Part shown: positions 53,523 through 62,958 of the stretch, in pieces
How positions within the stretch are numbered: the stretch's first letter is position 1
Layout: the number at the start of each line of letters is the position of its first letter
Origin: Flavobacteriaceae bacterium
GTDB lineage: Bacteria > Bacteroidota > Bacteroidia > Flavobacteriales > Flavobacteriaceae
DNA length: 64,000 nucleotides
Direction of reading: 5' to 3'
Assembly: GCA_028284005.1 (NCBI GenBank)
Contig: JANQSO010000005.1
Span: 124,001-188,000, forward strand
Translations under genes and position numbers: made by a program
The notes under the pieces: model-generated
Databases searched by the model: none
What the model was told of the DNA's origin: nothing
The model's input: the letters and a program-made list of their open reading frames with translations, nothing else

Positions 53523-54701
53523 ATGAAAAAAGTAATCTTAATTCTCTTGATCACCTTTACTGCAGCCTCTTGCGGAAATGATTCAAAATCAGTTGATGCC
53601 GTGGTCGAATCTGGTAATCTTGAACAGATTCGTGCTAAACGCTCAGAAATTGTAGCACAACAACAAGAGATCAATCTGCAATTAGAAGAGATCGACAAAG
53701 CAATTTCAAAATTGGACACCGTTAAAAAAATACCTCTGGTAACTGTTTTTGCGGCAAAGCAAGAAGAGTTTAATCACTTTTTAGAACTACAGGGAAGCGT
53801 AGAGACCAAAAAGAACATTCTATTATATCCAGAATATTCTGGCTTGCTCACCAGGGTCCTTGTAAAAGAAGGCCAAAAGGTTTTTAAAGGGCAATTATTA
53901 GCTTCTATTGATGATGGAGGGCTTTCACAACAACTTGCACAATTGGAGGTTCAGGCAAATCTGGCCAAAACTACTTTCGAAAGACAGCAGCGTTTGTGGG
54001 AACAAAAAATAGGAAGTGAAATAGAGTATTTGCAAGCTAAAGCCAATTACGAAGGACAGGAAAAAGCGGTAAACCAAATGCGCTCTCAAGTAGCTAAGAC
54101 CACTATTAGAGCACCGTTCTCGGGAATTATCGATGATGTCATGACAGAACAGGGAACAGTAGTTTCTGCCGGACAATCACAGGTGTTTAGATTGGTTAAT
54201 TTAGGTGATATGTATATTCAGGCCGATGTTCCTGAGAGTTATTTGCCGGATGTCACTGCTAATAAGAGTGTAGAAGTGTACTTCCCGGTATTGGGTGAAA
54301 ACCTAGAAACCAAAGTTTCACAGGTAGGCAATTATATCAACCCGAATAATAGAACTTTTAAAGTTGAAGTTGATGTTCCCAATAAAAGCGGAAATATAAA
54401 ACCCAATTTAACAGCTAAAATTAAAATCAACGATTACACTAATGAGGAAGCAATTTTAATTCCACAAAGTGTTATTTCTGAAAATGCCAATGGCGAACAA
54501 TATATATATGTAACCAATGGTACTGATAACCCTAAAGAAGCCATCGCAAAACGGGTTATTGTAGAAACCGGAAAAACACAAGGAGATTTTGTCGAAATAA
54601 TTAATGGAATTACCAACGGAGATACTATCATAAAAGAAGGTGCCCGAAGTGTAAAAGACGGTCAATTAGTGGAACTTAAAAGTGTAGAGAGCAATGAGTA
54701 A
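53523..54701 (+). CDS. RND efflux periplasmic adaptor (membrane fusion lipoprotein)
   Basis: The 392-residue protein begins with a lipoprotein signal with AASC (Cys17), so it is anchored in the membrane. A coiled-coil region (about 35-60) is followed by a barrel-sandwich/lipoyl-like domain (LVKEGQKVFKGQLLASIDDGG) and a hairpin. A beta-barrel and membrane-proximal domain (APFSGIIDDVMTEQGTVVSAGQ onward) complete the HlyD/AcrA layout. It links the RND pump to the TolC duct. Its end overlaps the pump gene by 8 bases. Confidence 0.9.
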   Translation: MKKVILILLITFTAASCGNDSKSVDAVVESGNLEQIRAKRSEIVAQQQEINLQLEEIDKAISKLDTVKKIPLVTVFAAKQEEFNHFLELQGSVETKKNILLYPEYSGLLTRVLVKEGQKVFKGQLLASIDDGGLSQQLAQLEVQANLAKTTFERQQRLWEQKIGSEIEYLQAKANYEGQEKAVNQMRSQVAKTTIRAPFSGIIDDVMTEQGTVVSAGQSQVFRLVNLGDMYIQADVPESYLPDVTANKSVEVYFPVLGENLETKVSQVGNYINPNNRTFKVEVDVPNKSGNIKPNLTAKIKINDYTNEEAILIPQSVISENANGEQYIYVTNGTDNPKEAIAKRVIVETGKTQGDFVEIINGITNGDTIIKEGARSVKDGQLVELKSVESNE

Positions 54702-57700
54702 GAAGTTAAAAAGTGTTGATAAAGAGTTTCGATTGTCATCATGGGCAATTGATAATAAGACGACCATTTATGTAATAATTGGTATCATCTTAGTATTAGG
54801 GCTTTCTGCATATAACAGTATGCCACGTGAAAGCTTTCCGGAGATTAAAGAGACCAAAATATACATTAGTACGCCTTATCCGGGTAATACTGCAGAAGAC
54901 ATTGAACGTCTTATTGTAGATCCATTGGAAGATAAGCTAAGAAATGTTAGTAATGTTGTTGAGATCATTTCTACTTCACAGGAAGATTATGGGATTATCA
55001 CAGTAGAATTTGATGAAGACATCACTGTAGAAGAAGCCAAACAAAAAGTAAAAGATGAGGTAGACAGTGAAACAGCGAGTGAAGACTGGCCAACCTTCAA
55101 TAATGCAAAGGTAGAGCCAAATGTTTTTGACCTTAATTTTTCTGAAGAAACCCCCATTAGTAATATCAATATTAAAGGTAATTATCCTACCGATAAGCTA
55201 AAAGAATTTGCCGAATACCTGGAAGATGAAATTGAAGACCTTCCGGAAATTAAGCAGGTAGACATCCGTGGGGCACAGGAAAAAGAAGTCGAGGTAGCTG
55301 TAGATATCTATAAAATGATGGCTGCCAAGATAAGTTTCGATGATGTTATTAATTCCATAGGAAATGGAAATATAACAATGTCTGCCGGAAACCTGGTTAC
55401 CAGTGGCCAGCGAAGAACAATTCGTATTTTAGGAGAAATTGAACGCCCTGCAGAATTAGATAATTTTGTGGTCAAGTCTGAAAACGGTGCTGTATACTTG
55501 AAGGACATTGCAGCAGTTCGTTTCAAAGAAGAAGAGAAAACAACCTATGCGCGTGAATTTGGTGAAGGTGTTGTAATGCTCGATGTGAAGAAACGTGCCG
55601 GTAAGAACATGGTTGAAGCAGCGCAAAAAATTGAAACAATTGTTGAGGATGCAGAGGCTAATGTGTTTCCATCGGATGTTGAAGTAACTATCGCGAATGA
55701 CCAATCTGTAAAGACGATCAACCAGGTAGACGACTTGGTGAACAATATTATTTTCGGGATCATTCTGGTTGTTACCGTTTTAATGTTCTTCCTCGGGTTT
55801 AGAAATGCATTATTTGTTGGTTTTGCGATACCTATGTCCATGTTCATGTCGTTCATGATCCTTTCGGCCTTAGGCTATACAATGAATACCATGATCCTCT
55901 TTGCTCTTATTATGGGGCTGGGAATGTTAGTTGACAACGGTATTGTGGTAGTGGAAAACGTGTATCGTTTAATGGATGAAGAAGGAATGTCCCGTAAAGA
56001 AGCTGCCAAAAAAGGAATTGGAGAAATAGCATTTCCTATTATAATCTCTACAGCAACAACTGTTGCAGCCTTCGTTCCGCTTGGGATGTGGCCCGGTGTA
56101 ATGGGAGAGTTTATGATCTATTTCCCTATTACGCTTTCTGTAGTATTAGGTTCTTCTCTTTTTGTGGCAATATTCTTTAATTCGATGCTGGTTTCATCAT
56201 TTATGGAAACCGGAGAAAAAGAACTTACAAGAAAGCAACTTATTAGATTAAGTATTATTCTGGGAGGTTTCGGACTATTGATCAGCCTTTTTGGTGGTTC
56301 AATGAGCGCATTAGGAAACTTAATGATCTTTGTCGCTATTATGTTCTGGATCTATAAGTACTTTCTTAAAAAAGCGGCAAACTATTTCCAAAAAAATATA
56401 CTTACCCGTTTGGAAAACAGTTATAAGCGATTTTTAGGAATGGCTCTCACCGGGTGGAAATCCGGAGCATTTGTAATTGGTACTTTTTTACTATTGTTCA
56501 TTGTATTTGCATTGTTTGGTGCTTCGGTAGGAAGTCAAAGGACAAGTGTAGAGTTCTTCCCTGACAATAAGCCTAATCAAATTACGGTATATATTGAATA
56601 TCCGCAGGGAACCGATATTGAAAAAACAAATGAAATAACGCTGGATATTGAGAAACGTGTCTATGAGGCATTAAATGGTGAAAAATATGTAGACGGAGGC
56701 TATAACTATATGGTAGAATCTGCCGTTTCACAAGTTGGAGAAGGTGCCGGAAACCCACAAACAGATGGTGGTTCTTCAGCAGAGATGCCTCACAGGGGTA
56801 AGATCACCGCTACCATGCGGGAGTATAAGTTCCGAAGAGGAGAAGACAGCGAGGTACTAAGAAAAAATGTTCAGGAATCCTTAAAAGGTATTTATCCCGG
56901 AGTAGCAATTTCTGTAGAAAAAGATCCTGTGGGGCCTCCCGTGGGTTACCCTATCAATATCGAAATTGAAGGAAACGATTATGATGAATTGATACAGGTT
57001 GCGGAGCGAATGAGAAATTTCATCAACTCCCGAAACATTGCCGGAATCGATGAATTAAAGATCGATGTAAATAAGGGAAAGCCTGCCATGCAAGTTTATG
57101 TGGATCGTGAAAAGGCAGGTGAATTGGGTGTTGCAGCTGGCCAGGTAGGAACTCAATTACGACGTTCCTTATTTGGAGAAAAAGCAGGAGTATATAAAAA
57201 AGATGGGGAAGATTATGATATATATGTCCGTTTTAATGAAGAGAACAAGTACAACAAAAGCGCACTATTCAATCAAAACATCACTTTTAGAGACCAGGCT
57301 TCAGGTTTAATTAAAGAAATTCCTGTTTCTGCGGTTACTTCAGAAAAGAACACCTCTTCTTTTAGTGCTATTAAGCATAGAGATACTAAACGTGTTGTGA
57401 CGGTATATTCTGCTCTGGAAGCCGGGTATACAGATGCAGGAGCTATTGTAAGTCAGATTCAGACAGAAATGTCCAACTTCAATGACCTTCCGGAAACCGT
57501 ATCCATAGATTATACAGGACAGATCGAAGAACAAAACAAGCAGATGGCATTTTTAATGGGAGCGTTCTTTTCCGGACTGGGGTTGATCATGTTGATCCTG
57601 ATATTTCAGTTTAGTTCTATCTCTAAACCAACCATTATAATGATAGCGATATTCTTAAGCTTCATTGGTGTATTTGGAGGTATTTTAATAACAGGAGCTT

Positions 57701-58203
57701 CGTTTGTAATTATGATGACCATGATGGGAATAATTTCCTTAGCAGGTATTGTAGTAAATAATGGAGTTGTATTGTTGGATTATACACAATTACTCATAGA
57801 CAGAAGAATGGTCGAGTTGGAAATGGATGATAACGAACTGCTTTCAAAAGAAGAAGTTAGAGAAATTATTATTAGGGGAGGAAAAGCTCGTTTGCGCCCG
57901 GTAATTTTGACGGCGATCACAACGGTATTAGGCCTTATCCCTCTGGCTATTGGATTTAATATCGATTTCTATTCTTTATTTTCTGAATTTGACCCGAAGA
58001 TCTACTTTGGAGGTGATAACGTTATTTTCTGGGGCCCTCTGGCTTGGGCCGTTATCTATGGATTGATCATTGCTACCTTCTTAACATTGATCATTGTCCC
58101 GGTTCTTTTCTATATTGTTCACAGGATAAAATTGAGAATACGAAGTTGGCGATCCAAACCCGACCAAGATAAAGTCAACGCATCTTTGAAAGATGCCGCA
58201 TAA
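54694..58203 (+). CDS. RND-family multidrug efflux permease (AcrB/HAE1-like)
   Basis: The 1169-residue protein has twelve membrane helices in two halves and two large periplasmic domains. The fourth-helix motif reads GLGMLVDNGIVVVENVYRLM: the first Asp of the AcrB Asp pair is kept and the second is Asn, a variant seen in many such pumps. The length is above the usual 1040 owing to extra residues around 500-560 (a possible extra hydrophobic segment) and near the end. It pumps small molecules using the proton gradient. It is last in the operon and followed by a terminator. Confidence 0.92.
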   Translation: MSKKLKSVDKEFRLSSWAIDNKTTIYVIIGIILVLGLSAYNSMPRESFPEIKETKIYISTPYPGNTAEDIERLIVDPLEDKLRNVSNVVEIISTSQEDYGIITVEFDEDITVEEAKQKVKDEVDSETASEDWPTFNNAKVEPNVFDLNFSEETPISNINIKGNYPTDKLKEFAEYLEDEIEDLPEIKQVDIRGAQEKEVEVAVDIYKMMAAKISFDDVINSIGNGNITMSAGNLVTSGQRRTIRILGEIERPAELDNFVVKSENGAVYLKDIAAVRFKEEEKTTYAREFGEGVVMLDVKKRAGKNMVEAAQKIETIVEDAEANVFPSDVEVTIANDQSVKTINQVDDLVNNIIFGIILVVTVLMFFLGFRNALFVGFAIPMSMFMSFMILSALGYTMNTMILFALIMGLGMLVDNGIVVVENVYRLMDEEGMSRKEAAKKGIGEIAFPIIISTATTVAAFVPLGMWPGVMGEFMIYFPITLSVVLGSSLFVAIFFNSMLVSSFMETGEKELTRKQLIRLSIILGGFGLLISLFGGSMSALGNLMIFVAIMFWIYKYFLKKAANYFQKNILTRLENSYKRFLGMALTGWKSGAFVIGTFLLLFIVFALFGASVGSQRTSVEFFPDNKPNQITVYIEYPQGTDIEKTNEITLDIEKRVYEALNGEKYVDGGYNYMVESAVSQVGEGAGNPQTDGGSSAEMPHRGKITATMREYKFRRGEDSEVLRKNVQESLKGIYPGVAISVEKDPVGPPVGYPINIEIEGNDYDELIQVAERMRNFINSRNIAGIDELKIDVNKGKPAMQVYVDREKAGELGVAAGQVGTQLRRSLFGEKAGVYKKDGEDYDIYVRFNEENKYNKSALFNQNITFRDQASGLIKEIPVSAVTSEKNTSSFSAIKHRDTKRVVTVYSALEAGYTDAGAIVSQIQTEMSNFNDLPETVSIDYTGQIEEQNKQMAFLMGAFFSGLGLIMLILIFQFSSISKPTIIMIAIFLSFIGVFGGILITGASFVIMMTMMGIISLAGIVVNNGVVLLDYTQLLIDRRMVELEMDDNELLSKEEVREIIIRGGKARLRPVILTAITTVLGLIPLAIGFNIDFYSLFSEFDPKIYFGGDNVIFWGPLAWAVIYGLIIATFLTLIIVPVLFYIVHRIKLRIRSWRSKPDQDKVNASLKDAA

Positions 58204-58205
58204 TA

Positions 58206-58240
58206 AAAAAACCCTTTCTTTTCAGAAAGGGTTTTTTATA
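58206..58240. terminator. Bidirectional intrinsic terminator
   Basis: 14-bp stem (58206-58219 with 58224-58237, loop TTTC). It lies between the convergent RND pump and TonB receptor genes and is flanked by A and T tracts, so it can serve both. Confidence 0.85.
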
Positions 58241-58251
58241 TCTATTCTTTT

Positions 58252-60969
58252 TTAGAATTTAAATGTGGCACCGCCATTTATAATAGTTCCGTTAAATCCA
58301 AATTGATTTACTTCCCAAGGATACTTAAAACGTCCTCCGAGGTCCGTTACAAAATCTCCTTGTGTTTCTATCTCATCCGGATAAACATCTAACAGGTTAT
58401 TCGCAGAAGCAAACAATGAAAAATTCTTACTGAAATTATATCTTATAATTAAGTCTGTAATAATTTTTCCAGCAAATGTTTGGTCATACGCTTCATCTTC
58501 AACTGGAAGGTTTGCACCTCCTGGCCCAAGTGGAGCTCCATTTAATCCATTATTTGCATGTTGCCAGGTTACTTCACCGAAGTAAGTGTTATTTAAATTG
58601 AAGACCCAATTAGCTATGTTGTAATCAAAGCCAAGAAGAACTTTTGTTTTTGGTCTGGCAGAAACAATTCTGGATTGTTCTTTACGGTTAAATATATCAT
58701 AACCATTTTCTCCTAATAGTCCGGGAGCTTCTATTTGAAGCCCGTCAGTAGATGGATCTACATCTTCATTATCAATAGTGGTTTCATTATAATTAGCAGC
58801 TAAAACTGCCCCTAATTTACCACTGCCAAGTTCAATGTTGCTTAAAGTTGCAACTAAGTCTACACCTGTAGTAGTTGTGTTAACAGCATTTACAAAAAAC
58901 TTTAAACTTGTAATAGAGTTATCAACCAGGATTTGTTCAACCGGATTAACCGAATCATCATCTCCATCAAAACCAATTTCGCCTGTAAATAATACCCGGT
59001 CTTCAACCTCGACATTATAGAAATCAGCAGAAACAGATAATTTCGGGGATATCTTATAGGTAATTCCGGCAGAAATATTCTTTGAAGTTTCTGCAGATAA
59101 CTGTGGTACTCCAAGTCCTTCTCTAATAACAGGATCAACATTGTTAAAAGTACCTTGATTTGAAACTGTACCTCCAGACACCAACGTTTGAATATTACTT
59201 AAATATATCTGGTGTAATGAAGGTGCTCTAAATCCTGTACTATAAGAAGCTCTTATGGCTCCTCGGTTATCTCCCAGAATATATCTTCCATTGGCCTTCC
59301 ACGAAGTATTATCTCCAAAATCGCTGAAATCCTCATAACGTACAGCTCCTCCAATTAAGAGTTCATTTGTTACCTCCCATTCTAAATCACCATAGACTCC
59401 ATAATTATCACGAGTTGCAGAAACTGCATTGCTTGGTTGTAAACCTGGAAAAGACTGTACCCCAGCTCCAAAATACGAAGCTGATTCACCAGCAATAGAT
59501 CTAAATTGCTCTTCTTTGATTTCTGCACCAAATGCAATACTCAAATCTCCAAAAGATCTGGATACATCGAAGTTTGCGAGTAGATTATTAAAAGAATATG
59601 CTCCAACATCGAATGAGGTAGGACTATTTGCTCCAAGGTCAAGGTTTATACTGTTATTTACCATATAGTCAACAGCATTTCTTCCAAAAGTCCCACTTAG
59701 ATCCACATTAAAACCGGCCAGGTTGAACTCTACTCCTACGGTAGAATTGTTATCTCTGACCTCGGTCTCAAAAGTTGGCTGAAATCCTTGATACTCTGTT
59801 CCCTCTTCATGTAGTAAATTAAACTCATCCGGAATCCAATAAGGAACTCTATACAATGCAAAACTTTTACCTTCTCTATATGTAACACCTCCAAAAGCGT
59901 AGACTTTTCCTGTATTATTGGAGAAAGGAAGGCCGAAGTTAAAAAACAAATCTCCTTTATAAAGTTCCGGCTGTCCTACTGTCATACCCAACTCCGGATT
60001 TTCACTTAACCAATCACCCCAATCCGGGTCATCTGCTAATACCCCAAAAAGGACATCTTCACCGGGACTTCCTGCTCTGTTTGTTTCTTCTTGTTGATAA
60101 TAACCAAAAGTCAAATTTAAATATCCTCCATTTTCACCTACTGCTAATCCGGTATTAACATCTGCACCTAAATTAAATCCATCTCCTTCGGTAGTTACTC
60201 CAGAAGTTACATTAACCGTAGTTTCTCCAACATCATCTTTAAGCACCATGTTAATTACACCTGCAATCGCATCAGATCCATATTGGGCTGAAGCCCCATC
60301 ACGCAACACTTCAATTCTTTTAAGTGCAGCCGCGGGAATACTTTTTAGATCTACTCCAACTTCTCCTTTCCCCGGGGTATCATTGATATATACTAATGCA
60401 CTTTGGTTTTTTCGTTTTCCATTTACCAGAACCAACGTCCTACTTGGACCTAATCCACGAAGGTCGGCAGGATCAAAATGAGCAGTAGCGTCAGAAATCG
60501 TCTGATTTGTCGAATTGAAAGACGGCACCTTGTAAGTTAGCATCTTATCAACTGTAGGCTGGCCTGTACTTTGTAGTTGTTCTACCGAAATATTGTCAAT
60601 AGGAACAAGCGAAGTGAGCACCGTTCGTGGCTTAGAACGGTTACCAACAATTACTACTTCATCTAACACATCTCCTTCAGCCATAACAACCGAAACAGGT
60701 GAAGAATTAACATTCAACTCAACAGTAGCAAACCCCACAGAACTAAAGACCAGAACTGTTGGGAGGGATTCTACTTCTAAAGTAAAGTTCCCGTCAATAT
60801 CTGACGTAGTTCCATTTGAGGTTCCTTTTTCAATAACATTTGCAAAAGGAACAGTGTCACCATTTGGATCACTGATCTTTCCGGTAAGTGTTGTCTGAGC
60901 AAGCACAAAACATGGAAAAATTAACAGTAAAAGCAAGAATTTTCTGCAATTTGTATTGTTTTTATTCAT
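58252..60969 (-). CDS. TonB-dependent receptor
   Basis: The 905-residue protein starts at ATG 60969 with a signal peptide (MNKNNTNCRKFLLLLLIFPC, cleavage near VLAQ). It has a carboxypeptidase-regulatory-like domain (about 25-100: GKISDPNGDTVPFANV, GTSNGTTSDIDGNF), a plug domain (about 110-245: GPSRTLVLVNGKRK, RIEVLRDGASAQYGSDAIAG) and a 22-strand-type barrel ending GATFKF. It imports a scarce ligand across the outer membrane using TonB-ExbBD energy. There is no SusD partner next to it, so it is not a typical polysaccharide-locus receptor; the ligand is unknown. Confidence 0.92.
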   Translation of the reverse strand: MNKNNTNCRKFLLLLLIFPCFVLAQTTLTGKISDPNGDTVPFANVIEKGTSNGTTSDIDGNFTLEVESLPTVLVFSSVGFATVELNVNSSPVSVVMAEGDVLDEVVIVGNRSKPRTVLTSLVPIDNISVEQLQSTGQPTVDKMLTYKVPSFNSTNQTISDATAHFDPADLRGLGPSRTLVLVNGKRKNQSALVYINDTPGKGEVGVDLKSIPAAALKRIEVLRDGASAQYGSDAIAGVINMVLKDDVGETTVNVTSGVTTEGDGFNLGADVNTGLAVGENGGYLNLTFGYYQQEETNRAGSPGEDVLFGVLADDPDWGDWLSENPELGMTVGQPELYKGDLFFNFGLPFSNNTGKVYAFGGVTYREGKSFALYRVPYWIPDEFNLLHEEGTEYQGFQPTFETEVRDNNSTVGVEFNLAGFNVDLSGTFGRNAVDYMVNNSINLDLGANSPTSFDVGAYSFNNLLANFDVSRSFGDLSIAFGAEIKEEQFRSIAGESASYFGAGVQSFPGLQPSNAVSATRDNYGVYGDLEWEVTNELLIGGAVRYEDFSDFGDNTSWKANGRYILGDNRGAIRASYSTGFRAPSLHQIYLSNIQTLVSGGTVSNQGTFNNVDPVIREGLGVPQLSAETSKNISAGITYKISPKLSVSADFYNVEVEDRVLFTGEIGFDGDDDSVNPVEQILVDNSITSLKFFVNAVNTTTTGVDLVATLSNIELGSGKLGAVLAANYNETTIDNEDVDPSTDGLQIEAPGLLGENGYDIFNRKEQSRIVSARPKTKVLLGFDYNIANWVFNLNNTYFGEVTWQHANNGLNGAPLGPGGANLPVEDEAYDQTFAGKIITDLIIRYNFSKNFSLFASANNLLDVYPDEIETQGDFVTDLGGRFKYPWEVNQFGFNGTIINGGATFKF

Positions 60970-60993
60970 AGTTAAGAATTTTGATTTATCCAC

Positions 60994-61001
60994 CGAAGGT
61001 A
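60994..61001 (-). promoter_or_regulatory. -7 element (TACCTTCG) of the TonB receptor gene
   Basis: Minus strand, one mismatch to TAnnTTTG, 24 bases before the ATG. No clear -33 TTG. Confidence 0.35.
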
Positions 61002-61127
61002 CTAAAGATTTGTCACTTTTTTATTTATTAAGGCATAATATGGATAAGGATTTTGCTAAAAAGTTAATAATCACTTAGCTAAAGTCTTAAAATTTTAAAA
61101 TTTTAATGTAATCCCCGCTAATCTTTT

Positions 61128-61135
61128 TAAATTTG
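61128..61135 (+). promoter_or_regulatory. -7 element (TAAATTTG) of aspS
   Basis: Exact TAnnTTTG, 26 bases before the aspS ATG. No TTG at the -33 position. Confidence 0.45.
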
Positions 61136-61161
61136 CAGCCTAATTTTTTCCGACACATAAT

Positions 61162-62916
61162 ATGTACAGAACACACTCCAATGGAGAATTAAGAGCCTCA
61201 GACATTAATACAGAAGTGACCTTAGCAGGATGGGTCCAAAAAACACGTGACAAAGGTTTTATGATCTGGGTTGACCTAAGAGATCGATACGGTATCACAC
61301 AGCTTATTTTTGATGAAGAAAGAACTCAAAGATCGGTAATGGAAACTGCTTCAAAATTAGGCCGGGAGTTTGTGATACAAGCTAAAGGAACTGTTATTGC
61401 CAGAGAATCCAAAAACCCTAATATTCCTACCGGAGATATTGAAATATTGGTTTCTGAAGTAACTATACTAAATGAGGCATTAACTCCTCCCTTTACTATT
61501 GAAAATGAAACCGACGGAGGAGAAGACCTGCGCATGAAATATCGCTATCTTGATATCCGAAGAAACCCAGTTAGGGAAAATCTTGTTTTTCGCCATAAAG
61601 TAACTATGGCAGTACGCAATTACCTTTCAGAAAAGGAATTTGTAGAAGTAGAAACTCCTTATCTAATAAAATCTACTCCTGAAGGGGCACGTGATTTTGT
61701 AGTTCCTTCCCGTATGAATGAAGGTCAGTTTTATGCACTGCCTCAATCACCACAAACCTTTAAACAGTTATTAATGGTAGGTGGAATGGATAAATACTTT
61801 CAAATTGTAAAATGTTTTCGCGATGAAGACCTTCGGGCAGACAGGCAGCCGGAATTCACTCAAATAGACTGCGAAATGGCATTTGTAGAACAGGAAGATA
61901 TCCTAAATACTTTTGAAGGGTTAACACGCCATTTACTCAAAGAACTTAATGGTGTGGATGTAGCAGAGTTCCCAAGAATGACCTACGATGATGCCATGAA
62001 AAAGTATGGAAACGACAAACCGGACATTCGCTTTGGGATGGAATTTGGCGAATTAAATGAAGTAACACAACACAAAGATTTCAATGTTTTTAATCAGGCC
62101 GAATTAGTTGTTGGTATTGCTGTTCCGGGTGGTAACACATATACACGTAAAGAAATTGATAAACTCACCGATTGGGTGAAACGTCCGCAAATAGGTGCCT
62201 TAGGAATGGTATACTGCCGCTGCAATGAAGACGGAAGCTTTAAATCTTCTGTAGATAAGTTTTACGATCAGGAAGATCTGGCAAAATGGGCAGATATAAC
62301 AAGGGCTAAGGCTGGTGATCTGATCTGTGTCCTTTCCGGAGACACTCATAAAGTACGTGCTCAGCTAAGTGCATTACGAATGGAATTAGCAGAGAGAGAA
62401 GGGCTACGTAAAGCAAATGAATTTGCGCCACTCTGGGTAGTTGACTTCCCTCTATTGGAATGGGATGAAGAAACAGAGCGATACCACGCAATGCATCACC
62501 CGTTCACATCTCCAAAACCCGGGCAACTGGATCTACTGGAAACCCATCCGGGTGATGTGAAAGCAAATGCGTATGACCTTGTTCTTAACGGAAATGAAAT
62601 TGGCGGTGGTTCCATTAGAATTCATGATAAAGAAACACAGGCATTGATGTTTGATTACCTGGGCTTTACTCCGGAAGAAGCCAAAGCACAGTTTGGATTT
62701 TTAATGGATGCTTTCCAATATGGTGCTCCTCCTCACGGGGGGATCGCATTTGGACTGGACAGGCTTGTATCCATTCTGGGTGGGCAAGAAACCATACGCG
62801 ATTTCATTGCGTTCCCAAAAAACAATTCGGGTCGTGATGTAATGATCGACGCGCCTGCCGTAATTGACAATGAGCAATTAAAGGAACTGGGCTTGCAACT
62901 CAACTTAAAATCGTAA
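61162..62916 (+). CDS. aspS: Aspartyl-tRNA synthetase
   Basis: The 584-residue class IIb enzyme has an N-terminal OB-fold ([20 protein letters not shown]), catalytic motif 2 ([18 protein letters not shown]), the bacterial GAD insertion domain (about 285-415) and motif 3 ([15 protein letters not shown]). The bacterial-type length and insertion are normal. With asnS present as well, this AspRS is likely specific for tRNA-Asp. It is followed by a terminator. Confidence 0.96.
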   Translation: MYRTHSNGELRASDINTEVTLAGWVQKTRDKGFMIWVDLRDRYGITQLIFDEERTQRSVMETASKLGREFVIQAKGTVIARESKNPNIPTGDIEILVSEVTILNEALTPPFTIENETDGGEDLRMKYRYLDIRRNPVRENLVFRHKVTMAVRNYLSEKEFVEVETPYLIKSTPEGARDFVVPSRMNEGQFYALPQSPQTFKQLLMVGGMDKYFQIVKCFRDEDLRADRQPEFTQIDCEMAFVEQEDILNTFEGLTRHLLKELNGVDVAEFPRMTYDDAMKKYGNDKPDIRFGMEFGELNEVTQHKDFNVFNQAELVVGIAVPGGNTYTRKEIDKLTDWVKRPQIGALGMVYCRCNEDGSFKSSVDKFYDQEDLAKWADITRAKAGDLICVLSGDTHKVRAQLSALRMELAEREGLRKANEFAPLWVVDFPLLEWDEETERYHAMHHPFTSPKPGQLDLLETHPGDVKANAYDLVLNGNEIGGGSIRIHDKETQALMFDYLGFTPEEAKAQFGFLMDAFQYGAPPHGGIAFGLDRLVSILGGQETIRDFIAFPKNNSGRDVMIDAPAVIDNEQLKELGLQLNLKS

Positions 62917-62920
62917 CTTT

Positions 62921-62946
62921 AAAACCCTGCTCTTTGCAGGGTTTTT
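62921..62946 (+). terminator. Intrinsic terminator after aspS
   Basis: AAAACCCTGC (62921-62930) pairs with GCAGGGTTTT (62936-62945), loop of five, followed by T. Confidence 0.8.
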
Positions 62947-62958
62947 ACACATAAAGAG

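Noticed and set aside
54694-58203. Asn in place of the second Asp of the RND proton-relay pair as a sign of inactivity
   Set aside because: The DN version of this motif is, as I recall, common among functional HAE1-type pumps, so it is not evidence of loss of function.
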